Below, piece by piece: positions 10,529 to 21,854 of a stretch of 64,000 bases of DNA. Position numbers and translations under genes: made by a program. Origin of the DNA: Apodospora peruviana (Eukaryota; Ascomycota; Sordariomycetes; Sordariales; Lasiosphaeriaceae). How positions within the stretch are numbered: position 1 is the first letter of the stretch; the number at the start of each line of letters is the position of its first letter. Location: positions 5,270,001-5,334,000 of the forward strand of contig JAUEDM010000002.1 of NCBI GenBank assembly GCA_033439685.1. The letters run 5' to 3'. A model generated the notes under the pieces. It was not told where the DNA came from. It did not search any database and saw only the letters and a list, made by a program, of their open reading frames with translations.

Positions 10529-13500
10529 TCAATCTCGGGTCCGTCGCCGGCTGCGACTTCTATCGCGTCGGTCCCTGTCCCTATCCCTATCTCTATCCCG
10601 ATCGCGGTCCCGATCTCGACCACGCCGCGAGGAAACACTAGCACTTCGTCGGCTGCGGTGAAGATCTCGATCCCGATCACGATCCCTATCGCGGTCTCGG
10701 TCTCGGTCGCGATCGCGGTCGCGGTCGCGGTCACGTTCACGTTCACGATCCCTGTCTCTATCCCGGTCACGGTCTCTATCCCGGTCACGGTCTCTATCCC
10801 GCTCGCGTGGCTTGTCGCGCTCACGGTCCCGGTCACGATCTCGACTTCGGCTCCTCGAACGACTGCGCCGGCGGGTCTCCCGGCGATCATCCCTATCCCT
10901 GTCACGGTCGCGGTCACGACGGTCACGATCTCGATCCGTGTCTCGATCGCGGTCACCGCCGTTGTAGCGGTCAGCGCCGCGCCGATCGGTTTCGCGGTCG
11001 CGGCCAGCTGGAACATAGCGATCGATTTCTTCCGGCTCACGACGACGCCTGAGGTCAGGCGACCGCTCACCGGTCCGTTGGTCACGGTCACGGTCACGGT
11101 CACGGTCCCTTTCCGTCTCCCTGTCGTCGATGCCTGGAACCGGCATGCCTTTCTCGCGCGCCTCCTTTTGGGCCGCCAGGTAGGCTTTAGCTTCCTGCTC
11201 ACGTTTCTTCACCTCAGCCTGCTTCCATGCCTCCTTCTCGTCTCGGTCGAGCCGGGAAGGAGGACGAACAGAGCTTCCAGGAGGCGAGCGAGAGCGGCTC
11301 CGGCGATCTCGGTCTCGGCCACGGTAAGTGTCGCCCCTCTCACGTTCTTTCTCTTTGCCTTTTTCTTTCTCGACATCCCGCTCTCTGCCATGGTCACGGT
11401 CACGGTCACGGACCCGATCGCGTTCACGACTGCGCTCTCGTCGGCTGTCGTCCCTTTTGTCAACCTCCGGTTTGTCTGCAACTTTCTTATCGGCATCACG
11501 CTTTTCCCGTTTGTCAACGTCCGGTTTGTCTGTAACTTTCTTGTCGACTTCAGGCTTTCCGGCATCACGTTTGTCAGCATCGCGTTTATCGACATCCTCC
11601 TTGGCGATACGATCACGAGAGCGGCTACGATCACGCCTGTCCCGGCGATCTCGATCCCAATGGCTATCTCTGTCACGTGAGCGACTCCGGTCCCGGCGGT
11701 CAGTCCTCAACCGAGAGCGGGAGCGATCGCGCCGCTCTACCCGAGGACGCGGGGACCGGCTGCGGTCCTTCTTGTCGTCTCTCCTGTCTGTTCTAGCCCG
11801 AGACTGACTCCTCTCGCGTCGAGCTGTCCTTGGCCGAGACCGGCTCCGATCCTTGGGACGCTCGTCCTTACGGTCGTCCCGCCGGTCATCACGTCTATCA
11901 TCGCGCCTATCATCACGACGGTCATCGCGACGATCCAACCTAGGACGAGAGTGACTTCGGTCTCTGCGGTCGTCTCGTCTATCCCGGAGTCGAGAGCGGC
12001 TCCGATCTCTTCTCCGGGAACGGCTGCGATCGGCGCGTCGAGACCGTGGGGAGCGTGAGCGATCGTCCCGTCGTCTGCGGTCATCGTCTCTATCCCTATC
12101 CCGGTCGCGGTCGCGATGTGCTCGAGAGGACCGTGAAGGGCTTCGGCTCCTACGCCTCTCGGGTTTTACCACCGAAGTGTCTTTCGGGTCCTTAGAGTCC
12201 TTCACGGCCTTTGCATCCTTGGACTCTTTGGACTCCTTGGTGTCTTTCTGATCTTTAGTCTCGTTAGCCTCCTTAGCCTCCTTAGCTTCGGTCTTGGTGC
12301 CAGCTTCGGTCGTTTTCCTGCTCTCGTGGACCTTTGGAGATCCTCGGCGGATGGGATCAATGGCAGACGCTGCCTTGATTCGCCTCGGCGGGGGGACGAG
12401 AGCCTCGTCCACCTCGAGCTCAGGTTGCTTTGCAGCAGCACGTTTGCTCTCGCGGAGAAGGTTAGCCAAAGCTTCTTGCTCCAAACGCTCGTGATCTTCC
12501 TTGGAGAGCTTCTTTTTGACCTCCTCTGGCGTCACATCATCTAACGAGATGTTCACTTTAGAGCCACGCCGGCCTCGATCCCGATCCCGATCTCTATCAT
12601 GGCCTCTTGACCGATCCCGATCTCTATCGCGTTCCCGATCACGGTCACGATGACGATCGCGGTCTCGGGACCGGCTGCGAACCCTCTCCTTCTCCCGCTC
12701 CTTATCTCGTGCACGTTCCCGTTCTCGGCGTCGTTCGCGGCTGAGTTCCCTCTCCCGCTCACGCTGCGCACGTCGTTCTAGCCGCTCCTTTTCTCTCTGC
12801 TCGTCCTCTTCACGCTCCTTCTTTCGGCGAGCTTCTCGAACGGCCTTCTCCTCCTCTCGTCGCTTCATCTCCTCGCGCTCTTGAATCTGGCGCTGAAGCT
12901 CTCGCTTCTCTTCTTCAACCTGCCGCAGGTTCTCTCGAACTCGCTCCCTCTCCGCGCGACGAGCGGCGGTCTCCGCAGCGTATTCCTCGTCGGTCTTGGC
13001 ACCGCGAATCCGCTCCTCCTCGGCAACCTCAAGTCCAATTTCGGCCTGCCGCAGTTGGCGCATGTGGTTTTCGATGGCAACACTATCGATCAAATTGTAG
13101 ATAATGGCCTGTGCTCGCTGGTACACATCGCTTCGGTCGACGGCGCCATCGATCAGAAGGGCAGCTTTTCCGCGCTCAAGAGTAAGAAGCTGCGTGGGGT
13201 TGTTCTCAATCTCTTGCTCGGCGACCTTGAAGATCTCTTCGAGAATTTGCTTTTCGTAGCCCTGGTACGATATCATGTAAGTGGGGGCGAAAGCAGTTGG
13301 AAGTGGGTTTCGGAGAGATAGTTGAGAAACCGAAGGGCAACAAGGAAGTTAGCTGTGCGTGCTTACACCATTCTCGAATTGCTCCCACGCCTGTTTTCGG
13401 ATAGCATCATAGCCTCCTTTCTTCTTGAATGTGTGGGCGAGACCGTCGACCGCCGCTCGCGTTGACGACGATAGTGGCAGCTCCGAGGCCTTGAACTTTC

Positions 13501-13567
13501 TGACAATAAGATTGGTTCCATCCGGTCCTCCCATCGAGGGAGGAGGAGCGGTAGCTGCCGATTCCAT
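10529..13567 (-). CDS. COMPASS Shg1/BOD1-domain protein with very long RS/RD-rich tail
   Basis: Two exons on the minus strand: 13367-13567 (start ATG 13565-13567) and 10529-13261, joined in phase 0 (977 aa). Residues about 40-120 contain FKKKGGYDAIRKQAWEQFE and a following helical stretch that match the SHG1/BOD1 family, a subunit of the Set1/COMPASS histone H3K4 methyltransferase. A charged Glu/Arg coiled coil follows (about 140-260). The remaining roughly 650 residues are dominated by Arg-Asp, Arg-Glu and Arg-Ser repeats, typical of splicing-associated RS domains. The original splice is supported by GTAAGC at 13366-13361 and an acceptor CCAG just before 13261. Bare Shg1 is small, so the tail is the unusual part; a bridge between chromatin and RNA processing is inference. 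The gene is divergent from the small mitochondrial gene at 14283. Confidence 0.85.
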
Positions 13568-14282
13568 GACGGCAAACCAAGTCGCTTTTAACAAACGAAT
13601 GTCTGAGTCGACGAGATATCTCTCTCAGTATGCAAATGTGTGTTGCGACCAAAGTGTCGCGCTCGCCGTGTCGCGGTTATGGATTCCGCTCAGTTCATTT
13701 TGCGGAAGTTTTGGAGTTTTGTTCTTCAGGGAAAACCCGTGGATGGTCGGAGGCGTGTGGATGATTAAATAAGATATGTCCTACAGAGAGAGGCGCGCCT
13801 GCACCGCTCAGAGTGTGAATGGGTGCACAATAGGAATGAGCGGCATTCCTGTTGTACGTGTTTCCAGTGAATTAGGCAAGCAGCAATTGAGGTTCACGAA
13901 GGGCGAGCGCGTCCAGTGAAATGCGTCCCTGCGACATTGAAAGATTTCGGTGGGCCCAAGATTGAACAGGGATTGTTCAGACTTAAAGCTGCAGGTGGCC
14001 AGTGCTCAGCTTAAACCCCGTTTGCTGCATTGTTGCTTGTTGCAGGTGGGCAGCTGGCTGACAGCTCCAATTCGTCACAAGAGATTCCGGACAGACGGCG
14101 GGAGCTTCAACCACCAAGCACGACGACCACCCACCACAACGTCGTCTCGACACGCCCGGAGCCGCAACCTCACCTCTCCACCTCACGGCACAAAACCACC
14201 TCAATTGCCCCAGCCAGGCAAACCACACTTCCACCACAGAAATAACGACGGCGTTGTGCCCCAAGGGCGAGACAACAACAAA
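13568..14282. promoter_or_regulatory. Divergent promoter region, Shg1-like gene / small complex-I-like gene
   Basis: A 715-bp interval between two start codons pointing away from each other, so it must hold both promoters and 5' leaders. The right half (about 14090-14280) is strongly C/A-rich (ccaccacc, caccacag), as in many fungal 5' leaders. No TATA box was confidently placed. Confidence 0.55.
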
Positions 14283-14712
14283 ATGGTGAACAGGCTGATC
14301 TTCTGGACCACCTTCGGTACGTAATTCAGTCAATCACCGTCTGTCGGTTCCAATGCAATTGGGGATGCACCAGTCGTCTGCGGTAAACCGGACATCCAAA
14401 AGACTAAATACATCTACTAACATCGACTTCGAACAATCAGGCCTGGTGACCCGAGCCTGGCAGCTGGGCCTCGAGATGCGACCGATCATCAGCAGGAGAA
14501 CGCTATGGATATACCCCGTCTATGGTGGCGTCGGAGCGAGCTTCGGATACTGGCTGCAGGGCGTCGACGAGAGGCAGACGGAGGTCCTCGCAGAGCGGAA
14601 GAAGGCTATCATGGAGAAGAGGGCGCGGAGGGCAGCACGGGAGGGCAGTGGTGCAAGCGATGCGCCGGCTATTCCCGTCCCGGCTGTAGTTGCTGCGAAG
14701 CAAGAAGCATGA
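14283..14712 (+). CDS. Small mitochondrial membrane protein, resembles a fungal complex I accessory subunit (14 kDa type)
   Basis: Two exons, 14283-14316 and 14441-14712 (306 nt, 101 aa), joined in phase 1 to give a GLVTRAWQLGLEMRPI junction. The intron starts GTACGT, has a ctactaac branch-like site near 14413 and ends TCAG. The protein has a short hydrophobic N-terminus, a second hydrophobic patch (LWIYPVYGGVGASFGYWL), then GVDERQ and a basic tail rich in Lys and Arg. This pattern resembles the small fungal protein usually annotated as a NADH:ubiquinone oxidoreductase 14 kDa or B-type accessory subunit. The family call rests on recalled resemblance, not a search. It could equally be another small inner-membrane protein. 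Confidence 0.6.
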
Positions 14713-15076
14713 TCTGGGAAATATTATCACCAAATGTGACCGGGGAAATTATCATATAGGGATGGAATTGTCATCAATCCGGATTTGGGGGAAATAGCTC
14801 TTACGGAGTTCAATGCAGAGCCGCGGGACCGCGATTCCCTTGCGAGAGAAGGGGGGTTAACTCGATGTATTAAAAGGAACTTGCTCGACAGGCTGAACAT
14901 CTAATCATTAGATGAGTTTTTTTTCAAGACCGTTATTCCCTACTACGCCTTGGTTCCCAAGCAAAAATCAGATATAGACCTGATTCTGGCCTGTGATTCT
15001 CAAAGTAAGCCCGTAGAGCCAGGATTATCTAACAACCCCTTTTTTATTCCCCGAAACACCAACCAACACCACCAAC
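14713..15076. other. Convergent intergenic spacer
   Basis: 364 bp between the converging 3' ends of the small mitochondrial gene and the eIF2B delta gene. It has T-rich and A-rich patches suited to 3' processing. No gene was seen. Confidence 0.55.
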
Positions 15077-16524
15077 TCAAGCAATAGTAGGTTCCTCCTG
15101 CTTCCTCAAAATCGCCAGAATCGCCTGCGCAGGCGAGTTGCCCGTCCCGCTCTCAAACTCCGTAATCACCCCCGCAATGTACTTGACCGGCGTATTATCA
15201 AACAGCAACCGAAACGACTCGGGCGAGTTGCTCTCCGGATCAATCTCGTTGTACGTAAACGCGTCGATCGATATGCGCTCCCGATCGAAGTTGATGGTCT
15301 CGCAGAGCGCAATCACCTTGGTGCCCGACCTCGTCGCCGCAACAGCGATATCGGCAGTGCCCGCAGGCGCCTGCAGGAACCCGCTCGCAAAGATGGCCTC
15401 CGCGCCCAGCAGCACCGTGTCCGCCCGCTCCAGGTTGGCCCCGAGTCCCCCGAGCTTAGGCGAGTAAAACACCTCGATACCGGCCTGCCCCAACGTCTTG
15501 GCCAGCTCCTGCCCGTCTTTCTCAAACGGATCATCGATAATCGACACCGAGAAAGCCTTGCCGGCTTCCTTGGCCCGCAGGAGCGTCTTCTCCACGAGCC
15601 GGTGGCGGCCGTAGGTAAGCACGACGCTGTGTTCCTGAATCAGCTGGGACGCGTTCCTCGCAATCACGAACTCGGCGAGGCTGATCCGTTCCCTGATGAA
15701 GTTGTCGATTTCTTCCAACAAACCCTCCTTGGCTTCGTCCTCGGGCGTGTTGATGTCGAATTTGTTGACCTTGGCTTTTAGGAGCCTGATGGCGTTGCCC
15801 ATGGAAAAGCACATCGGCCTGCACTCCGTGAGATACTCGATCTGCGGGTTCAGGACATGCGGGACAAAGTGCCGCGAGAGTGAGTTGCCTTCGGGCGTCT
15901 CGTATGACTCGATGACCTGAGAGATTCTTTTGTAAGTATACTTATGAAACTCGGAGAGAATGGTAAGTGTACCTTTTTGAAAGCCAACAAAGTGGCCTCA
16001 AGTCTCGAAATGCTGTCTTTGATGGCGAATGTGGCCATCTGTTGGCCAGCAGCCAGGACGGCCGGATGTACGTCCTTGTGAGCCTGTGACGTCTGCACCC
16101 TCTTCGCCATGGGCAGGTGGCTGAAACACTCGGGAATAATACTGCGGGCGTCCTTCTCCATTATGGCCACAGATGGCCGCCGCCCTGACATTGAAGGCCG
16201 GTGAGACTGTAAAGACTTTCCCTGAGGTTGGGATCCATCCTGCTTCCCCTTGCCGCCCTTGGACGCCTTGGCATCTTGCGCCGGAGCTGCTGCTGCCGCA
16301 ACAATTGCCTTGGTCTCCTTCGCTTGCGCCCGTCTTGCTGCCTTTTCTGCTTTAGCCTTTGCCTTTAGTTGGGCTGGTGTGAGCTGTGGTGTGCTGGTTG
16401 ATGCTGCTGCTGTTGTTGGCGCGGCAGCCGGGGCTGTGGTGTGCGATTGAGCTTGCGACAAAGCTGGAGCTGGAGCTGGAGCTGGAGCCCCGCCGGCTGT
16501 CGCCTTATTGCCCTCAATAGCCAT
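15077..16524 (-). CDS. GCD2: Translation initiation factor eIF2B, delta subunit
   Basis: Two minus-strand exons, 15973-16524 and 15077-15916 (1392 nt, 463 aa), joined in phase 0 between LLAFKK and VIESYETPEG. The first ATG is at 16522-16524; the frame upstream offers only GTG codons before a stop. The N-terminus is Ala/Pro/Gln-rich with an APAPAPAP run and a Lys/Ala-rich helix, and is probably disordered. From about residue 150 the sequence is a typical IF-2B alpha/beta/delta Rossmann-like domain with LTYGRHRLVE, SIIDDPFEKDG, VLLGAEAIFASG and GTADIAVAATRSGTKVIALCE. The delta subunit belongs to the regulatory subcomplex of the eIF2 guanine nucleotide exchange factor and senses phosphorylated eIF2. 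The N-terminal extension is shorter than in yeast Gcd2. Confidence 0.93.
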
Positions 16525-17117
16525 AACTTTCGGAGGCGATATCCTTTTCTTGTTTCGTCTCTTTTCCACCACTAATACAGCTTTGGACTCTGGGGGGAAT
16601 GAGATTCGGTGGTTGGCGAAAAGTCACCGTTGGGCTGCTGCTGACTCGAGCTATGACTCAAAATGGCGGATAATTAACGTTTGGTTGTTGAAAATTCAAA
16701 AATAACGAAATATCAAAAGTCAATTTCTGCACTTGGTAGATGGCAGTATAAAGGAGGTTGGGGCCGTTGTTCACACTCAATTACTGTGTGAGATCTCAGA
16801 CTGACTCACGCTGGAGAAGCATACGAATGGTATCTTGAAAGCAAAAGGAGCACCCGCGCCCCACATTTAGCAGCCAGATATCCAATCATGAGCCAGATAA
16901 TGAACTCAAACAGTCTTCCTCTCGAGTCTCGGGCTTATTAGGTAACTTGAAGATCTGGAGATGCTATTGTAGTACATACAAAAACCGCATATATATTTGT
17001 AATCTACATGCTCTATAATACACAGAATCTACTCAAAATAGTACATCCGCAATCAATGCTTCATGGTGCCTCATTAAGGTGCTTTAGTAGGCGCCTCAAA
17101 CCAACCCCCCCCCCCTC
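16525..17117. other. Spacer: eIF2B delta promoter and IF3 3' flank
   Basis: 593 bp between two minus-strand genes. The left part should carry the eIF2B delta promoter and leader. The right part, about 16950-17117, is the 3' flank of the IF3 gene and includes AT-rich tatatatttg and a C-run directly beside the stop codon. No gene was seen. Confidence 0.55.
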
Positions 17118-17999
17118 CTATCCCGTAGACGAAGCCGACTCCAGCGTAATCCCGCCCTCAGGCCCTTGCAACGCGATCCTAACCTGCGCCCCAGGATCCC
17201 CATCCATAGGCTTGATCTCCTTCGTGCCCGGCACCTGCGCAATGGCCTCCCTAACAGCACGCAGCGTCTCCTTGGCCTCGTCCAGGCTCGCCTTCCGCTT
17301 GCTCCTCTCCCTCCGGTTCATCAACAGCACATACACCGTGCACCCCTTGGCCAAAAAGTTCTTCAACTGCTTCAGCCGCGTGTTCAGATCGCCTTTCGCA
17401 ATCGCCCAGTTGATCTCTAGCTCCTTGGTGCTCGCGCTCTTCTTGCGCTCCTCTTTTTTCTTGGCTGCTTGCTCGGCAACAAGCTCCTTGACATCCAAAA
17501 TCTTGCAGACCGGCCATTCCGGACGCCCGTCGTCTTCGCCCTCCTCTTGCGCCAAATCATTTTCTTGCTGCCCGTCCTGATCTTCTGCTGCTGGTGCGAT
17601 GCTCTTCTTCGACATGGCCACTACCTGCAGGGTCTGCACCGCCGGGTCGAGCCTGCGCAGGACCTGCTGGGTGCGTAACGGCGGCGACAGCTGGCCGTCC
17701 TTGACGACGTGGACGAACTCGGTCTTGATTTGGCGGTCACGAGGTAATGCGGACGCGTTGTTGGCCTTCGATTTCGTCTTTCTATATTTGTAGAGGAGAG
17801 CGCGTTGCGTCGATAGCGCACGGCGTCGTGTTGTTGTTGCTGGGCAGCATCGTGATTGCTGTTGTTGCTGCCAAGGGCGAGACGATGTTGCTAGTGGCGA
17901 CAGCAGACGCTGTAGAGGTGGTGCTACTACTTCCGGAGTGCTAAAAAACACCCAGCGGAGGGCGACCGCCGAATTGAAGAGACATTGTGAGCTCCTCAT
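17118..17999 (-). CDS. Mitochondrial translation initiation factor IF-3
   Basis: A single-exon gene of 293 aa with ATG at 17997-17999 and TAG at 17118-17120. The N-terminus is basic, hydroxylated and acid-poor (Ser, Arg, Gln), as expected of a mitochondrial presequence. The IF3 N-domain follows with SALPRDRQIKTEFVHVV and QLSPPLRTQQVLRRLDP, then an acidic linker (EEGEDDGRPEWPVCKILD) and the C-domain with KELEINWAIAKGDLNTRLKQ and FLAKGCTVYVLL. IF3 prevents premature ribosomal subunit joining and proofreads start-codon choice on mitoribosomes; fungal forms are divergent (Aim23-like). The call rests on this two-domain pattern. It is divergently transcribed from IMP1, another mitochondrial gene, across 382 bp. 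Confidence 0.85.
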   Translation of the reverse strand: MRSSQCLFNSAVALRWVFFSTPEVVAPPLQRLLSPLATSSRPWQQQQQSRCCPATTTRRRALSTQRALLYKYRKTKSKANNASALPRDRQIKTEFVHVVKDGQLSPPLRTQQVLRRLDPAVQTLQVVAMSKKSIAPAAEDQDGQQENDLAQEEGEDDGRPEWPVCKILDVKELVAEQAAKKKEERKKSASTKELEINWAIAKGDLNTRLKQLKNFLAKGCTVYVLLMNRRERSKRKASLDEAKETLRAVREAIAQVPGTKEIKPMDGDPGAQVRIALQGPEGGITLESASSTG

Positions 18000-18381
18000 A
18001 GCGGGATTGACGTCGCGGAGTGCTACCCCGAGGTAGGTTGTCGGTTTGTGTTTGGGATTGGAGATTGTATTTTTGGGAGACTCCCCCGTCTTCGAGGTGC
18101 ACCACTCGGCACCGGGCCAGTTGCGGGCGGACAGGAGAGCAAGGTGCGCACAGACAATCTGTTTGGGACTCGGCTTTTAGCTTATTCAACCTCACCACCA
18201 AGCCAAGACCCAATTCCTCTCATCTCACACCCTGATATCAACACTCTCATACAGCTAACAAGCAATTGACATGCAACTACGATGAAAACGCTCCCTTTAC
18301 CAAGCTAACCAACTCATTTCTTTCTCTCTTCTCAACCAAACCACTCTCAGGCTCTCACGGGTCTCACCTTCAGTTTTTAAA
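18000..18381. promoter_or_regulatory. Short bidirectional promoter shared by mitochondrial IF3 and IMP1 genes
   Basis: 382 bp between the start codons of two divergent genes for mitochondrial proteins. The IMP1 side contains two very short upstream ORFs: ATG at 18271 (4 codons, stop TGA 18283-18285) and ATG at 18282 (8 codons, stop TAA 18306-18308). They overlap through an ATGA. If the IMP1 transcript starts upstream of 18271, these would lower or gate IMP1 translation. A pyrimidine-rich stretch ending in cttcag (about 18330-18373) could also be a 5'-UTR intron acceptor. Confidence 0.55.
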
Positions 18382-19049
18382 ATGGCCCCCTTTCACCGCC
18401 TCGCTTCAATTTTCTCAACCCTCCGAACCCGCCTGGCTGCCCCTTACAAAGGAGAGTGGATAGGCGACCCCCTCCGCGTCGCCATATTCACAGCAAAATT
18501 TATCTGCTTCGCCCACCTCACCGTCGAGTACAGCTACACCGTTTCCCATGGAGTAGGGCCCTCGATGCTGCCCACCTTCGAAGTCATAGGGGATTGTTTC
18601 GTCGTTTCGCATCGTCACCGTTTCGGCCGCGACGTGATGGTAGGCGACATCGTCGTCTACAACATCCCCGTCAACAACAACAACAGCATCGGCGTTAAAC
18701 GCGTCCTAGGCATGCCCGGCGATTACGTCCTAACCGGGACGCCACATTCATATCATTCAGAGAGTGCTGCTAATACTAGAAAAGATCTCATGTTACAAGT
18801 AAACATCCCCCACCCCAAACCGATTTTTCACTGTTTCTGACTGACACAAAACAAAAACAGGTCCCGCCAGGCCATTGCTGGGTCGTAGGCGACAACATTA
18901 CAGCGTCACGCGACTCCAGGATATATGGACCAGTTCCTCTAGCCCTGATCAGAGGAAAAGTGGTCGCCACGGTCAAATCGCCTTTCGATTTTCAGTGGAT
19001 GGAGAACTCGTTTAAAAAAGTAGACGACGACGACACCATAGAAAGATGA
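18382..19049 (+). CDS. IMP1: Mitochondrial inner membrane protease subunit 1 (signal peptidase I family)
   Basis: Two exons, 18382-18798 and 18861-19049 (606 nt, 201 aa), joined in phase 0 (LMLQ-VPPGHCWVVGDN). The protein is an S26-family serine protease. A membrane segment near residues 32-50 is followed by GVGPSMLPT with the catalytic Ser61, then GVKRVLGMPGD with the general-base Lys106, and the conserved GHCWVVGDN and SRDSRIYGPVPLALIRGK box downstream. IMP1 cleaves sorting signals of inner-membrane and intermembrane-space proteins. The NNNN run just before the catalytic lysine is a small insertion. An IMP2 identity is less likely because the serine box (GPSMLPT) and the downstream box fit IMP1 better, though the two are similar. 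Confidence 0.9.
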
Positions 19050-19782
19050 GGAAGCAGGAAACGCACGCGCCCAACACGTTTGAATAAATTTCATAGCATA
19101 ATCATGATACCCACATTTCAAGTCTCACAGCTGTCCGAAGAATTATCAGGACAGAGAGAAACTTGGTTGACTAGGTACCTACCATAATGGGACCTAGAAG
19201 TTGGTTGGTACATATACTTAATCACCACCCACCAAGCTTCTCTTCACCCTGTACCTGGAACATGCATCGTTGTCAAGAGTTACGGATATCTCTGATGATC
19301 ATGCGCCTGGTAGTGGTCTAATTACATTTTCTACGACAAATAAGACAGGCAAAAGGAGAAGTAAAACAGAGAAGAGAATAAAAGTTTGAGGAGTTTTAGG
19401 GGTATGGGGAAGAACCTGGAACTCGCCCGCCTACCTATGGAATACCTGACTTTAAACTTGTCTCTCTCCTCTCACCCGAGTCTTGTCAATCAATACAGCG
19501 GTACAAAAGGAAAGAAAAGAGACTCCCAGGGTAATAACAAGAAAAGATATAAGACCACCTCCGGTATAGCCTTGGCCGTGGAAAAGAATTCGCCCCCCGT
19601 TGCCGTATATTATCTTCGCGCAATATCAAATACGGACACCACCAACTCCACGCCAATCCTATGCGGAATGAGTTAAGCCAGGAAACGGAAAGAAAGGTAC
19701 AGTAAAAATATGTTGTTGGACTGCGATTGTTGACCGACGGAAACGCGTGTTTCCGACCTTCTCACGTGTCGTTTTCGTTCTC
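19050..19782. other. Convergent intergenic spacer (IMP1 / VAC8)
   Basis: 733 bp between converging 3' ends, containing the 3' UTRs of both genes. A ctaggtacctacc element lies at 19171-19183. No gene was seen. Confidence 0.55.
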
Positions 19783-21854
19783 TTAGCCTTCGATATGGCT
19801 CTTAGCCACACTCTGGCCGAGAAGTTCCAGGCATCGTTGGGCAAGGTTCACCACCTCACCCTCATCATCGTCTTCAAGCTCATTGTCGGATTCAACCGGG
19901 CGATTTGCAATTTGCTTGATCATCTCCACGATATCGTCGGATTTGCCAATGAGACCGATAAGCTTTTTATCTTCAGACTCCAGTAACTGAAGTAGGGTCC
20001 AGATCGCAATATGTTGGAAAGTAGCGTCACCGCTGGCGAGAAATCTGCTCAGGTAACCGTGAATACCATCGCTGGGCTCTGTCCAGTTGCGGATGAAAAT
20101 GGAGTAGTCGCCCACTGGTCACCCACTGTCAGTAACGATATCAAAAACTAATGATTGTCCGAAACACTTACCCTTCGAAGACAAGTTGCCCAATGCGGCA
20201 GCACTATTGCCCTGGACTTCAATACTTGGCGACTTGGTAAGTGGAATCAAGACATCAAACACGCCGAGCTCTAAAAGATGTGTCTTGAGCTCGTCACTCA
20301 GCGCTAGAACGGCAATGGCTGCTGTCATCTCGGACTGGACCGTCACCGGAACTTCGAGGACAAGCTGTTTGCACTTTTGTACTGCGCCTGCCTCGAGGAC
20401 AAGGGATTTATTCCGGTCCGAGCTCGCTGCCAGATTTCTGAGGGTCGATATAGCATGACATTGGATCTCTTCGTTGTCGGTTGACCCAAGCAGGTCAACA
20501 AGAGGTTTCAAGAATCCTGCGTCAATAATGGGGGATTCGTTGAGGGGGTGGATGGATATGTTTCGGATGCAGGCCACCGCTGATAGTATAAGAGGGAGGT
20601 AGGAAGACTGTAGAAGCCGGAGAAGGGGACCGAGCCCGCTAGCCCGGACAATTTCCAGCTGATATTTCTCATCGGATGCGAGGTTTCGAAGCGCCAGTGC
20701 GGCTTGGCACTGAACTTTTGGTGAGGAAGAATCCATGAGATTCACAAGGGACTGTACGAGGCGAGGCTCAGTCTGGGCTAATTTCCGTCTGTTGTTTTGA
20801 TCCACCGCAATGTTGCTTAGAGCCGTTGTGCAGTAGTATTGGACGTCCACGTCCGAGGATGACAGGAGCTGAACCAGCACGGGGATGGCGCCAGCATTCA
20901 CGAGCTGCTGTCGATTCTCATCTACTGGGCATTAGCACTGAATTCACCCCGGACCCTTGTCTGTCACCGTACCTGAATGTGTCATGTTGAGAAGAGCGCC
21001 TGTGGCGTTCCTTTGGACCCTCATGTCCCTTGATTTTGCCAACCGCGTCAAGGGCCCCAGAGCTCCGGATCGTGCGATCTTCGCCTTGTTGTCCTCATGT
21101 GTGGCCAAGTTGGTGATACAACCGACGGCATTGCACTGTACTTCGACGTTGGGCGACATCATTTGGCGGATCAAAGGAGTCAGGCCCCCGAGTTGAACGA
21201 TCAAGACCTTGTTTTCAGCTGGTCTCTATGTCAGTTTCTTGTGAAGGCATGTGCTTATTAGGACTTCTTACTGTTGACGGCAAGATTCCCCAGCGCGGCA
21301 CTAGCTGCCCTTTGTACCTCGATGTCAGAGTTCTGGAGAAGGAAGAGGATTGGTTCGAGGGTATCACGGTCCACAGCTCGGACATCTACGCGCCCACGTT
21401 AGCAAGACTGGCAACTAGCAAGAAGCCCTTGTATCATATCCAGATCTCATCGCCAGGCACACGCCAGCTCATCAACATAACCAATGAAGGTCCCATCGCC
21501 CACGTACCTCGCTCTGTGATTTCTGCAAACGTCAGGCTCGCACTTCGCTGCAGGTCGATGTTGTCTGAGAAGACGAGGGTGCTCAGGGCTCGGAGGGGTT
21601 CTCCGGAAAAGAAATCTGTCTCGCCACGCTGCAGGAAAAGTAAGCGAAGTTGCCATGTCAGGAAGGGGTTCGGGGGTGCGTACGTTTTCGAGATACTGCA
21701 GGAGGTCGGCAACGGCCTCCCGCTCACTATCGGCGAGGACGTTGTCGTAGAGGCCATCACGGGATTTCCCTATTGATATTAGCCCAAACATGGTCCAAGC
21801 CGGTGAACGGCGGTAGTGCATACCTGGGCAGCAGGTGGAGTTGCAAGCACCCAT
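19783..21854 (-). CDS. VAC8: Vacuolar armadillo-repeat protein Vac8
   Basis: Seven minus-strand exons: 21824-21854, 21684-21769, 21508-21628, 21272-21385, 20973-21218, 20172-20921 and 19783-20114 (1680 nt, 559 aa). The N-terminus [11 protein letters not shown] carries Gly2 for myristoylation and Cys4, Cys8 and Cys9 for palmitoylation. It is followed by [18 protein letters not shown] and [15 protein letters not shown], then about eleven armadillo repeats (for example [16 protein letters not shown] and [20 protein letters not shown]). Vac8 is the vacuole-membrane scaffold for vacuole inheritance, nucleus-vacuole junctions, fusion and selective autophagy. Exon joins restore the family sequence exactly, and the length matches Vac8 of other fungi. 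The first exon is just 31 nt and contains only the lipidation sequence. Five of the six introns are phase 1. Confidence 0.97.

Noticed and set aside
10457..11680. A 407-codon plus-strand ORF antisense to the Shg1-like gene (Val/Pro/Ile/Ser repeats), plus several other long antisense ORFs.
   Set aside because: They mirror the Arg-Asp/Arg-Ser codon repeats of the real gene: the complement of CGN-GAY repeats lacks stops in other frames. There is no domain and the repeat composition is fully explained.
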